From Streptomyces sp. LHD-70 (GTDB lineage: Bacteria; Actinomycetota; Actinomycetes; Streptomycetales; Streptomycetaceae): a stretch of DNA of 64,000 nucleotides. Below, in pieces: positions 37,318 through 46,196 of the stretch; the first letter of the stretch is position 1; each line of letters begins with the position of its first letter. The notes under the pieces are model-generated. The model had not been told where the DNA came from and made no database searches. It saw nothing but the letters and a program-made list of their open reading frames with translations. The position numbers and the translations under genes were made by a program. The stretch spans positions 62,001 through 126,000 of the forward strand of contig NZ_JAVIFW010000022.1 of assembly GCF_031157275.1 (NCBI RefSeq), given 5' to 3'.

Positions 37318-39121
37318 GCGAGGGTTCACCCCCTGCGGCCAGCAGGCGGCTGTCCGGGCCGAATGCGGGCGGAAAGGTGCCCTCGGTCGGCAGCGTCGTG
37401 GACGCGGAGGTCCGCTCGTTCCCCGACACAGCCCACAGCCGCAGGGCGGTGTCGCTGCTGAGACCGAAGGCGTTGTCGACGCCGAACGCAGCCATGGTGT
37501 GCCCGTCCGGGCTGAAGGAGAGGCCGCCCACCGTCGTCGCGCGGCCGCTCAGCCGAACTCCGGAGCGAGGGCGTAGGGGGTCGGACACGTCCCAGAGGGA
37601 GACCGTGCCGTCGCTGTCCCCAGTCGCCAGAGTGGTCGCGTCAGGAGACAACGCTACGGAATGGATACCGAAGCGGCTCAGCGCGGACAGCTTCGGTCTT
37701 GCGGCCGGACGGGCGGGGTCGGCCACATCCCACAGCCGCACCTGGCTGTCGTTACCGGCGACAGCGAGCAGGCGCCCGTTCCGGCTGAAGACCGCACGCT
37801 GCGGCGCTGCGGAGCTATCGACCTGAGGTGGTGAGACGACTGTGGCGACCGGGCGCGGCCGGGCGGAGCCCGACACGGTCGACAACCGCAGGCGTCCCAG
37901 GTGTCCGCCCTTCTTGCTTCTTTCCTCCGAGACCACCAGATCGCCCCTCGGGCTCACTGCCACCGGATGGTCGGGCAGGGAAGCGAGGGACCTCGGACGT
38001 GCGGGGTCCGAGACGTCGAGGGCCGCACCGGCCTTCCCGGTCATGACGAACAGTCGACCTCTGGAGGTGAGAGCGAGGACAAGAACCTCCTTGCGGCCGG
38101 CCACAGCTGAAACAGCCCCAAGGTTCCTGGGGTTGTCGCGGTCCGTCACATCCAGCATCCGCACGCTGCCTGCGGCGTCGCCGAGCGCCAGGAGCCGGCC
38201 GTCGGGACTGAACGCGACTGCGGTCAACCGGCGTTCGGCGGACTCCGTGAACACCGGCTGTGTCCCGCGGGCGGGGGCGAGGAGCCGGATGCCGCTGTCA
38301 TCGGCCACGGCCAGCAGCCCTCGGCTGCTGTACAAGGCCGCACGCACCGGACCGCGTCCGTGGATCACCCGGGGCATCGCCTGGCTCTCGACAAGCGCGC
38401 CCACCGCCTCGGCCGTCGGAGCGAGCCGGTACGCCTGAACCATCAACTGGCGGCGACGGCGCTCATGGTCGCCGATCAACTCGTCCTTGGACTTGCCGGT
38501 CAAAGGCGCCACGAACTCCGCGACGCATTCGACCAAGCGCGGGTCGGCTGCACTGGCTTGCTCCGGACCACGCAGCCAACGCAGGTCGACCCAGCGGGGT
38601 TCCGCGTCGAACGCCTGGTCCCTCTCCTCCTGCGGCAGGGCATCTGTCCGAGGCCAGTCGAACGCTGACCTGGCGGAATCCCATACCAGTGTGCCGTCGG
38701 TCCAGCCGATGAGCAGCGTCTCGGCCGACCGGTGGGTGAGCCACCAGCGGATCTCCTGCCGTACCCACGGGGACGCGGCTGCCTGCGGGCTCGCCATCAC
38801 CACGAGCCACCGCGAGCGGGACAGCCCCTCCTCGATCTCCTGCCACAGGTGGGGACTTGCCGCGAGGTTGGTCTCGTCCCGGAACGGCTTGAGGCTTCGT
38901 GGCCGGTACCAGGGGCGGTCGAAGCTCTGCAACGCGCTCTGGAAGGCCTTCGCGATGTCTTTGTCCCAGACGTGGCTGTACGAGATGAACGCCCGTAGCC
39001 GCCTTCTGGGACAGTCACCGCGCGACCGGACCGTTGCCGGCCGCAGGCATCGTGCTCCCCTCGGGTCTGCCGTCGGAGGCTCGGGGGGCGGGGACGTATC
39101 GGACGAGGGGCTCTGGTTCAC
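37253..39121 (-). CDS. TIR-WD40 protein 1, C-terminally truncated
   Basis: This 622-residue protein has an N-terminal TIR domain (residues 42-165): RAFISYSHVWDKD, then EEGLSRSRWLVVMASPQAAA and SPWVRQEIRWWL with the putative NADase Glu at about residue 123. From residue 255 on there are WD40 repeats (FSPDGRLLALGDAAGSVRML, ATGDSDGTVSLWDVSDP and others). Seven repeats can be counted. An eighth begins (AFGPDSRLLAAGGEP) and breaks off, and the last ~22 codons run antisense through the end of polX. Compared with TIR-WD40 protein 2 it lacks the membrane helix and coiled linker (about 57 residues) after residue 225. Its start overlaps the upstream membrane-protein gene by 107 bases. Confidence 0.78.
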   Translation of the reverse strand: MNQSPSSDTSPPPEPPTADPRGARCLRPATVRSRGDCPRRRLRAFISYSHVWDKDIAKAFQSALQSFDRPWYRPRSLKPFRDETNLAASPHLWQEIEEGLSRSRWLVVMASPQAAASPWVRQEIRWWLTHRSAETLLIGWTDGTLVWDSARSAFDWPRTDALPQEERDQAFDAEPRWVDLRWLRGPEQASAADPRLVECVAEFVAPLTGKSKDELIGDHERRRRQLMVQAYRLAPTAEAVGALVESQAMPRVIHGRGPVRAALYSSRGLLAVADDSGIRLLAPARGTQPVFTESAERRLTAVAFSPDGRLLALGDAAGSVRMLDVTDRDNPRNLGAVSAVAGRKEVLVLALTSRGRLFVMTGKAGAALDVSDPARPRSLASLPDHPVAVSPRGDLVVSEERSKKGGHLGRLRLSTVSGSARPRPVATVVSPPQVDSSAAPQRAVFSRNGRLLAVAGNDSQVRLWDVADPARPAARPKLSALSRFGIHSVALSPDATTLATGDSDGTVSLWDVSDPLRPRSGVRLSGRATTVGGLSFSPDGHTMAAFGVDNAFGLSSDTALRLWAVSGNERTSASTTLPTEGTFPPAFGPDSRLLAAGGEPSLTSDRFFPCAGSPAGGSAARC

Positions 39122-39802
39122 GGACCCCGGCGAGGCGGGCGAAGCCGATCGCGTAGTCGTGGATGGCGTGCTGCACCCGCTGGAGTTCGGCCCGGCAGGC
39201 GGCGTTGTCCGGCCAGTCGGATTCCGGGCTGTCGGGGTGCGCCCGTTCGAACTCCCGTAGACGTGGGTGCCATTGGGACAGGAACGGCCTCAACTCCCGG
39301 TTCAGCATGGTGATAGCGAGGTACTCGACCGTCTGCCCGCCCGGGACCGGGGCGGAGGGGCGGGCGGCCTTCAGCGTCTCCCGCGCGTGGCGAACAGCCC
39401 GTACAACGAGGTGAGTGCCTCCCGGAGAACGCCCACATCGCCGACGAGCGGCTGCGTCGAGACCCGGGTCACGGTCTCGACGAACATGCGCCAGGCGACC
39501 TGGCGGGAGTCGTTGTTGACGGCGAAGGTGAGCTCGCTCAACTGCGGGATCGTGACCTTCACCTCGGTGAGCTGGGCGAGCCGCCGGTACCACTGCACCG
39601 CGAGGACCGTCACAGCGCCTACGACACCGCCCGTGACGACGAACAGGATGCGGCTCGTCACCTGCGTCAGGCTGAAGACTCCCAGCCCCGCGAGCGAGCC
39701 GACGGCCGTTGCCGCGACGAGCCGAGCGATCATGCTGCCGCTGCTCATCCAACGACGTTCCTGCCCGGCGCCAGCGCCAGGACGGCCTAAGGGTCCACTC
39801 AT
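39015..39802 (-). pseudogene. two-helix membrane protein upstream of TIR-WD40 1, single-base frameshift
   Basis: This is a protein of about 262 residues with two adjacent membrane helices (SMIARLVAATAVGSLAGLGV and ILFVVTGGVVGAVTVLAVQW) and a cytoplasmic region that reads VKVTIPQLSELTFAVNNDSRQ to LREALTSLYGLFAT. At about 39387 the frame is lost and resumes one frame over with ARETLKAARPSAPVPGGQTV, EYLAITMLNRELRPFLSQWHP and FARLAGVREPEPLVRYVPAP. Restoring one G (ACGCGCGG to ACGGCGCGG) joins them. The family is unknown to me. It is the first gene of a two-gene unit with TIR-WD40 protein 1 and may anchor or gate it. Confidence 0.65.
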
Positions 39803-39924
39803 CCGCCCGTTCGCCCCCATCGTTCGCACGCGTCACCAGTCCGGTGGAGAAGAAAATAGCGCCACAGCAACGATCGGAGTAGACGGCCCCGAGGCTCGGA
39901 CGATCATCGATCGCCTGCACCACG

Positions 39925-40210
39925 ATGTCCGAGCGAATGGGACGACAGGGCAGGCGACTTCGACTGGCAGAAGACCACCTGCGGGACGACGCCAACCCCG
40001 AAAGCATCGGACGGCAGTCTGCTGATACAGGGCTTCAGCACCGAGACCGACCGGGGTGTCCTGGACGCGGGCACCGGCGACCAGCTCGACGTCTGGACCA
40101 CGGCCCGGACCGCAAGGTCGTCCGCCGCACGGTCGGCGTGGAGGCGTGGCGAGACCTGCTGTGCGGCCTGCTCACACTGACCAGCCGTTACCGGACAACC
40201 TTAAGCGGCG
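39925..40210 (+). pseudogene. unidentified gene fragment
   Basis: A plus-strand frame reads PSEWDDRAGDFDWQKTTCGT, KASDGSLLIQGFSTETDRGV and LDAGTGDQLDVWTTAR. It shifts frame near 40105 to KVVRRTVGVEAWRDLLCGLL. The text looks like the C-terminus of a beta-propeller or PQQ-type protein, but I cannot name it. No start is present. It lies between the two TIR-WD40 units. Confidence 0.4.
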
Positions 40211-40322
40211 ACGAGCCTCCGGTGGCCGGATTCCAGGGAAGCCATCCCCATGACACATCCACCTGGGTAGACTCCCGCGTTGCTGTCCAGCCGATCGGCC
40301 TTTCGGGCACAGGGGGAATTAC

Positions 40323-41030
40323 ATGCCTGCCAGAACTTCCCAGGGTTTACGTCGACAGCTTTCAGGTAGGAAACGCGGCGCGGTAAAGGCTCGGATCGCG
40401 ATGTCAGCCTTGGCTCTGATGATCGTGTTTGTCAGCGGGTGCACGGACGGCACAGACGACACGGACGGTAAGGGCAGGTCGAGCAGCTCGGCGAAGGAAA
40501 CTCCCTCACCCGTCTCTTTTCCTTCCAGCCCGCCGGATTCCGCTAAGTGTCCGGGAAAAGTGCTCGATCACCGGGACATCAAGCACCCGAACCTCGGACC
40601 AGTCCGAGTATTTCTGGTCCGCCGGTCCGGTTCCCAGATGCCCAGCGGCTGCATCGCGGCGGTCACAGGTAGAGGTCATGTGCTGGAACCGATCGGCGTG
40701 GACGTCTACGAGAACGAACTGCGCTTCGCCGACCCTGCCTCCGATACCACCAGGAATACCTTCGTGCTCTACAACCCGGGGCGCTATGACGGAGTGCTGG
40801 TTCTCGTGCCCGACAAGGACGGGTTCGAGGACGTCGACTGGGCAGGCCCGGAGGAGCACTACTCCGGTGGGAGGCTTGCCTATTACTATGCGCGGCTCTC
40901 CGGCCCCGGCGAAGACGGCCGGTACGCGATCGTCAAATCCGAGAACTCCTGCGACCCCACTTGCGCCGAGGGCACAACTTCGAACGTCACGCTGCACTGG
41001 AACGGCCACGCGTACGTGCCGGCCGCATGA
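40323..41030 (+). CDS. lipoprotein coupled to TIR-WD40 2
   Basis: This 235-residue predicted lipoprotein has an export signal with hydrophobic core IAMSALALMIVF and lipobox VSGC (Cys at residue 40), followed by a Ser/Thr-rich linker. The mature domain has KCPGKVLDHRDIKHPN, VFLVRRSGSQMPSGCIAAV and CDPTCAEGTTSNVTLHWNGH, with four or more Cys that could form disulfides. The first 21 residues before the signal core are basic; an internal start is possible. Its stop overlaps the ATG of TIR-WD40 protein 2 (ATGA), so the two are translationally coupled and likely function together across the membrane. Confidence 0.7.
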   Translation: MPARTSQGLRRQLSGRKRGAVKARIAMSALALMIVFVSGCTDGTDDTDGKGRSSSSAKETPSPVSFPSSPPDSAKCPGKVLDHRDIKHPNLGPVRVFLVRRSGSQMPSGCIAAVTGRGHVLEPIGVDVYENELRFADPASDTTRNTFVLYNPGRYDGVLVLVPDKDGFEDVDWAGPEEHYSGGRLAYYYARLSGPGEDGRYAIVKSENSCDPTCAEGTTSNVTLHWNGHAYVPAA

Positions 41031-43918
41031 AACGGCTGCGCTTTCCCGCTCGGTTTCAGCGTCGACCCCGTGTGCGGAAACATATTCAGCTACGGAGGAT
41101 CGGCCCGGCATTCTCCTGGTTGCGGTCACTCAAAGCCCGCCGTAGGCGGCCAGGGCGGATACGGACAGAACTCGGCTATGGCGTCTTTCTCTCCTACAGC
41201 GGAGATCGCGACCGGCGATGGCTGCCGCACCTGCAGCGGGCCATCGAAAAGCAGTCCCGCCCCTGGTACAAGCCGCCGCGGATCAGGGCGTTCCTCGATG
41301 CCAGTGGAGTATCGATCGGACCGCAGCTCTGGGGAAAGATCGAATCCGGTCTCGCCCGCTCCGAGTGGCTCGTCGTCATGGCATCACCCGAGTCGAGAGA
41401 TTCGTCATGGGTAGACCGGGAGATCGAGTGGTGGCTGAAACACCGGTCGGTCGACACCATCCTGCTCGTCGTGACCGCCGGACAACTCGTGTGGGACGAG
41501 CAGCGGGGTGATTGGGATGCGGAACTCTCGACGGCGCTCCCTGCCCGCTTGTCCGGACGATTCGAGCAGCAGCCGGTCTGGAAATCCGTACAAGACCTGC
41601 GTCCCGACAGCAGCGGCGATACGGGACCGGATGTCGATGGAATCGCGCTCGGAATCGCGTCCGTCGTGCGCGGCCTTTCCGAGGACGACCTGAAATCGGA
41701 AGGCATGCGAGACACCCGGCGCAACCTGCGAACAGCCAGGATCATCGCGGGCGTGCTGGCGCTGTTCCTGCTCATCACGAGCACCGTGTCGGTGATCGCC
41801 CTGGTCCAACGCGCCGAGGCCACCCGCCAGCGTGACCACGCCGTCGCGCAGCAGTTGATCGGCCAGAGTTCCTTCCTTGCGACCCGCGACCCGTTCGGCG
41901 CCCGACTGAAAGCATTGGCCGCATGGCGGATCGACCCGACTCCGGAATCCCGCCTCGCCGTTCTCAACGCCGCCGTCAACCCCGCGAGCGGACTGCTCGC
42001 ACATTCCTGGCCCACGAAATCGGTGGCTTACAGCCCGGACGGCAGGACCATTGCTTCCGGAGGCGGCGACGGCATCGTGCGGCTCTGGAATGCGTCCACG
42101 CAGCAGAAGATCGGTGACCCGTTCATCGGGCACAACCGAGCCATCACATCCGTAGCCTTCGCACCGGACGGCAAGACTCTGGCCAGCACGAGTCTCGACG
42201 GCACTGTCCGACTCTGGAACGTCGCCGACCGCACTCAGATCGGTGACGTACTCAACCCCCGCGCCGGAATGGTCTATTCGGCCGCTTTCAGCCCTGACGG
42301 CAGGACGCTCGTGACCGGTGGCGAAGGCGAATCGGGCGGAGCCGTGCGGCTGTGGGACGTGACGGCACATCGTCAGATCGGCAAGCCACCCGAAGGCCGC
42401 ACACTGGCCGTCAACTCGGTGGCCTTCAGCCCGGACGGCAGAACCTTCGCCACCGGAGGCAGCGCCGGCCTGCAGCTCTGGGACGCCAACTCCCGTACGC
42501 CCCTTGGTAAAAGACTGGGGACCGGGGGCTACGGCATCGGGTCGGTCTCCTTCAGCAAAGACGGACGGACCGTCGCGGCAGGCGACGCCGACGGCGGCGT
42601 CCGACTCTGGAACACCGCCACCCGAGAAGCGCTCGGGAAGCCGTTGACCGCCGCCACCGGCGCCGGCTCGGTCGAAGCGGTGGCGTTCAGCCCCGACCGT
42701 ACGATGCTCGCCGCCGCGTACCAAGACGGCAGCGTGCAGCTCTGGAACCTCTCGCGGCACCGTCGGATGGGAGCAGCCTTCACCGGCCATACGAGCACGG
42801 TCTGGGCCGTGGCTTTCAGCCCGGACGGGTCGACTCTGGCAACTGCGAGCAACGACACCACAGTTCGGCTGTGGGACGTCCGCACACAACGGCAGGTCGG
42901 ACCGGCCTTCGACACCCCGAGCATCAGCGCGACAGCACTCAGCCCCGATGGCCGGACCCTGGCTGTCGCTGAATCCAACCAAGCTGTGCGCTTCTGGAAC
43001 GTTGCCGCACGCCGCCAGATCGGCGAGCCGCTGATCTACGGTGACCCGGGATTCAGCTCCCCGATCTCCTTCAGCCCCGACAGCACTGTGCTTGCGACGG
43101 CGCCCCGACACGGAGCAGGAACCAGTGTGCAACTCCGGGACGTCAGAACCCGCCGCCAAGTCGGCAGGTCAATGCACGAACAAACCGGCTACGGCGGCAA
43201 CATACTGGCCATTTCCTTCACTCGTGACGGCAGGATCCTCGCCACTGCCGGCGAGGACTCCGTGCGCCTATGGAACGTGGAAACACAGCGTCAGATCGGC
43301 AAGGCCCTCGACACCCGATCGACCATCCTCGCCTTCAGCCCTGACAGCCGCACTCTCGCCACCACCGCCGAGGGCAACACCGTGATGCTGTGGGATGTCG
43401 CCACGCATCGCCGTACAGGCGGGACCCGGCCCGGCCACACCGCGCAGATCAACGCTGTGACCTTCAGCCCCGACGGCACGATGTTCGCCACCGCGAGCCG
43501 CGACAACACCGTCCGGCTCTGGAACGCGGGTACGCGGAAACAGATCGGGGAACCGCTCACCGGCCATCGCAGCGGCGTGAACTCCTTGGCGTTCAGCCCC
43601 GACGGGGCGACGCTGGTCACCGCCGGCATGGACCGGACGGTCAGGCTCTGGGACGTCGCCACCCGGCGCCCGATCGGCGAACCGCTCGAGGGGCACAGCG
43701 ACACCGTCACCGGCGTGGCCTTCGGCGCTGACGGCAGGACGATCGCCAGCTGGAGCAACGACAGGACCGTGCGGCTCTGGGATGTCGACGCGTCGGTGGA
43801 TCCGGTGCACTCGCTGTGCGCGTGGGCAAGCGGAGCCTTCACCGCCGACCAGTGGCGCGCTTACGTACCCCCGGGCCCCGCCTACCGGCCCCTGTGTCCG
43901 GAGGCCGGACCAAATTGA
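41027..43918 (+). CDS. TIR-WD40 protein 2, membrane-anchored
   Basis: This 963-residue protein starts with a basic N-terminus (1-45). A TIR domain follows (about 50-175): YGVFLSYSGDRDRRW, IESGLARSEWLVVMASPESR and SSWVDREIEWWLKHR, with the candidate NADase Glu at residue 132. One membrane helix lies at 238-260 (IIAGVLALFLLITSTVSVIA), then a coiled linker (RAEATRQRDHAVAQQLIGQS). From about 322 to the end I count 14 WD40 repeats of the form FSPDGRTLATxxxDxTVRLWDV, the number needed for two seven-bladed propellers. It closes with CAWASGAFTADQWRAYVP, a usual ending of actinomycete WD40 proteins. A role in sensing plus NAD+ depletion is an inference from the TIR domain. Confidence 0.85.
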   Translation: MKRLRFPARFQRRPRVRKHIQLRRIGPAFSWLRSLKARRRRPGRIRTELGYGVFLSYSGDRDRRWLPHLQRAIEKQSRPWYKPPRIRAFLDASGVSIGPQLWGKIESGLARSEWLVVMASPESRDSSWVDREIEWWLKHRSVDTILLVVTAGQLVWDEQRGDWDAELSTALPARLSGRFEQQPVWKSVQDLRPDSSGDTGPDVDGIALGIASVVRGLSEDDLKSEGMRDTRRNLRTARIIAGVLALFLLITSTVSVIALVQRAEATRQRDHAVAQQLIGQSSFLATRDPFGARLKALAAWRIDPTPESRLAVLNAAVNPASGLLAHSWPTKSVAYSPDGRTIASGGGDGIVRLWNASTQQKIGDPFIGHNRAITSVAFAPDGKTLASTSLDGTVRLWNVADRTQIGDVLNPRAGMVYSAAFSPDGRTLVTGGEGESGGAVRLWDVTAHRQIGKPPEGRTLAVNSVAFSPDGRTFATGGSAGLQLWDANSRTPLGKRLGTGGYGIGSVSFSKDGRTVAAGDADGGVRLWNTATREALGKPLTAATGAGSVEAVAFSPDRTMLAAAYQDGSVQLWNLSRHRRMGAAFTGHTSTVWAVAFSPDGSTLATASNDTTVRLWDVRTQRQVGPAFDTPSISATALSPDGRTLAVAESNQAVRFWNVAARRQIGEPLIYGDPGFSSPISFSPDSTVLATAPRHGAGTSVQLRDVRTRRQVGRSMHEQTGYGGNILAISFTRDGRILATAGEDSVRLWNVETQRQIGKALDTRSTILAFSPDSRTLATTAEGNTVMLWDVATHRRTGGTRPGHTAQINAVTFSPDGTMFATASRDNTVRLWNAGTRKQIGEPLTGHRSGVNSLAFSPDGATLVTAGMDRTVRLWDVATRRPIGEPLEGHSDTVTGVAFGADGRTIASWSNDRTVRLWDVDASVDPVHSLCAWASGAFTADQWRAYVPPGPAYRPLCPEAGPN

Positions 43919-44032
43919 CCGTGGCGCCGAACGAGTGGACTTCTTGACGGGGACGGGCGGTCGGGCCTGCTTCGCGGGCCCAGGCGGTGATGTTCGTGAC
44001 GTCCGCCCCCCTGTCTGGAAGAGGCGCCCCGA

Positions 44033-45229
44033 ATGAGACCTTCCACCTCCCGCCGCACCCTCTGCGCAGCCCTGCTCGTCGCGTCCCTGTGGGCGCCGAC
44101 CGCTGCCCATCCCGCCGTGGCCGAACAGCGGCCGATCGCCGCCCACCCCGATAAGGGCGACTGCCCGAACAGCCTGGGACGGGGACTCACGTCCCGCCTC
44201 GACAAGGCCATGAACGACGTCGGACGGAAGGCGGACATCCCCGGGGCCGTCGTCGGTCTGTGGATGCCGGGCAAGGGCTGCTACGTCCGGTCCATGGGCG
44301 TCGCCGACACCCGGACCGGTGAGCCGATGTCCGCCGACTCGTTCGTCCGGATCGGCAGCGAGACCAAGACGTTCACCGTCACCGCGCTGCTCCAGCTCGT
44401 GGACGAAGGCCGGGTCAAGCTGGACGATCCGATCTCCAAGTACGTGAAGGGCGTGCCCAAGGGCAAGCGCATCACGCTGCGCCAGCTCGCGGGGATGCGC
44501 AGCGGTCTGTTCCCCTACACCGAGGACGCCGACTTTGTACGCGACCTGCTGAGCGACCCGCAGCGCACCTTCACCCCGCGCCAGTCCCTCGCGTACGGCT
44601 TCAAGCACCGCAACACCTTCGCCCCGGGCAAGAAGTTCCAGTACTCCAACACCAACCTCGTCCTGCTGGGCCTGGTCATCGAAAAGGTGACCGGCCGCCC
44701 GCTCGCCGACGTCATCCACCACCGCGTGCTGCACCCGGCGCACCTGCGCAACACCCTGTTCCCGCAGGGCAACGAATTCCCCCACCCGCACCCGCGCGGC
44801 TACACCAACCAGACCCTGAGCGGTGAGGTCGCCGACGCGACGGACTGGAACCCCAGTTGGGCCTGGGCGGCGGGGGCGATGATCTCGAACCTGCACGATC
44901 TGCGGCTCTGGGCCAAGTCCGTCGCCACCGGGCAACTGCTCAGCCCCAAGACCCAGAAGCAGCGGCTCAAGACACTGCCCACCGGCTTCCCCGGTACCAC
45001 GTACGGTCTCGGCATCCTCAAGACCAACGGCTGGATCGGCCACAACGGCTCCATCCCGGGCTACGAGACCGTGACGGTCTACCTGCCCTCGAAGAAGGCC
45101 ACCCTGGTGATCATGATGAACACCGACATCACGAGCGAAGGCCAGGAGCCGTCCACCCTGCTCGCCCGAGCGATCACAGCGGTCGCCACCCCGAAGAACG
45201 TCTACGACGGTTCGGCCACCGCGCCCTAA
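44033..45229 (+). CDS. secreted serine hydrolase (DD-peptidase / class C beta-lactamase family)
   Basis: This 398-residue penicillin-binding-type serine hydrolase has a signal peptide (1-30, ending AAHPAVA). The SxxK nucleophile motif is GSETKTF near residue 105, the YxN motif is FQYSNTNLV near 204 and the third motif is HNGSIPG near 339. This pattern is that of the D,D-carboxypeptidase R61 family. It would act outside the membrane on peptidoglycan peptides, or could be an esterase, since the family is broad. It starts at 44033 after GAAGAGG. It stands alone, downstream of the TIR-WD40 gene with 114 bases between. Confidence 0.87.
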   Translation: MRPSTSRRTLCAALLVASLWAPTAAHPAVAEQRPIAAHPDKGDCPNSLGRGLTSRLDKAMNDVGRKADIPGAVVGLWMPGKGCYVRSMGVADTRTGEPMSADSFVRIGSETKTFTVTALLQLVDEGRVKLDDPISKYVKGVPKGKRITLRQLAGMRSGLFPYTEDADFVRDLLSDPQRTFTPRQSLAYGFKHRNTFAPGKKFQYSNTNLVLLGLVIEKVTGRPLADVIHHRVLHPAHLRNTLFPQGNEFPHPHPRGYTNQTLSGEVADATDWNPSWAWAAGAMISNLHDLRLWAKSVATGQLLSPKTQKQRLKTLPTGFPGTTYGLGILKTNGWIGHNGSIPGYETVTVYLPSKKATLVIMMNTDITSEGQEPSTLLARAITAVATPKNVYDGSATAP

Positions 45230-45260
45230 GCAGAAGCAGAAGCAGAAGCAGAAGCAGCAG

Positions 45261-45300
45261 CAGGTGAGGCACCTACGAAAATTCGTAGGTGCCTCACCTG
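45261..45300. terminator. long perfect hairpin between convergent genes
   Basis: A 40-base near-complete palindrome has 19-bp perfect arms and a 2-base centre, beginning CAGGTGAGGCACC. It follows four AGAAGC repeats that start at the serine hydrolase stop. It sits between that gene and the convergent PIG-L gene and could stop transcription from both sides. Confidence 0.75.
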
Positions 45301-45362
45301 CTTCCTGCTGTTTCAGAGAGTCGCGGTCGTGGGCTTCCCGGGCCCCGGCCGGGCGGGCCGGA

Positions 45363-46196
45363 TCAGCGCAGTCCGGCGAAGAGGTCGTTCTCGGGTACGG
45401 GCGCGCCGGTGGCGTCCTTGACGCGTACGAAGGTCTCCATGCCCATCAATTCGCCGAACCTCTCCTTGCCCATCTTGAGGAAGAAGATGTTCTCGCCCTG
45501 ACTGGCGTGCGCGGCCAGCGCGTCGAATTTCTGACCGCTGAACGCGGTGGTGTCCACCCACGTGGTGATCTCGTCGTCGGGGAGTCCTATCTCGGCCATC
45601 GCGGCGGCCTCGGCGGGATCCGGCTCGGGCATGTCCGGGTGGAACTCGCGCATGATCTCCCCGAACCGCTGCATCCCCGAGCGGGGCATCGTCGTCCAGT
45701 ACACCTTCGGTGTCAGCGTGGTCATCTCCAGTGCCGCCATCGTGATGCGGTGGGCCTGGATGTGGTCGGGGTGGCCGTAGAAGCCGTTCTCGTCGTAGGT
45801 GACGACCACATCGGGCTGGTAGTGCCGCATGAGTTCCGCGAGTCGGGCGGCGCCCTGCTCCACGGGGGTCTGCCAGAAGGAGTCGGGGGCGTCGTTGCTC
45901 GGCCAGCCGATCATCCCGGAGTCGGCATAGTCCAGCACCTCCAGATCGCTGACCTTCAGGACGCCGCAGCTCGCCTCGAGTTCTTGACGGCGCATCAAGG
46001 CGACGGCCGCCGGATCGTGTTGAGGATCGCCCGGCTTGACACCTCCCGGTCCGTCACCGCATCCGCCGTCGGTACAGGTCACGAGAACCGTGCGGATCCC
46101 TTCTGCCGCGTACCGGGCGAGGACTCCGCCGGTTCCGGTGGCCTCGTCATCGGGGTGGGCGTGTACTGCCATGAGGGTCAAGGGGCGGTCAGTCAT
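45363..46196 (-). CDS. PIG-L family deacetylase (MshB/Mca-like)
   Basis: This 277-residue zinc amidohydrolase of the LmbE/PIG-L family has the metal and catalytic motif AVHAHPDDEATG near residue 12 and the second ligand motif GHPDHIQAHRI near 146. Members include MshB (GlcNAc-Ins deacetylase) and Mca (mycothiol conjugate amidase), both relevant to mycothiol in actinomycetes. This one has the short Mca-like C-terminus with FFLKMGKERFGEL. The ATG at 46196 (MTDRPLTLM) is chosen because the longer frame upstream has no family similarity. Exact substrate is not settled. Confidence 0.82.
   Translation of the reverse strand: MTDRPLTLMAVHAHPDDEATGTGGVLARYAAEGIRTVLVTCTDGGCGDGPGGVKPGDPQHDPAAVALMRRQELEASCGVLKVSDLEVLDYADSGMIGWPSNDAPDSFWQTPVEQGAARLAELMRHYQPDVVVTYDENGFYGHPDHIQAHRITMAALEMTTLTPKVYWTTMPRSGMQRFGEIMREFHPDMPEPDPAEAAAMAEIGLPDDEITTWVDTTAFSGQKFDALAAHASQGENIFFLKMGKERFGELMGMETFVRVKDATGAPVPENDLFAGLR

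Noticed and set aside
39267..40025. Plus-strand frame opposite the two-helix membrane protein
   Set aside because: The minus strand has membrane helices and normal codon use; the plus frame is its complement.
45229..45260. AGAAGC repeats as a short CRISPR-like array
   Set aside because: The units are contiguous hexamers without spacers.
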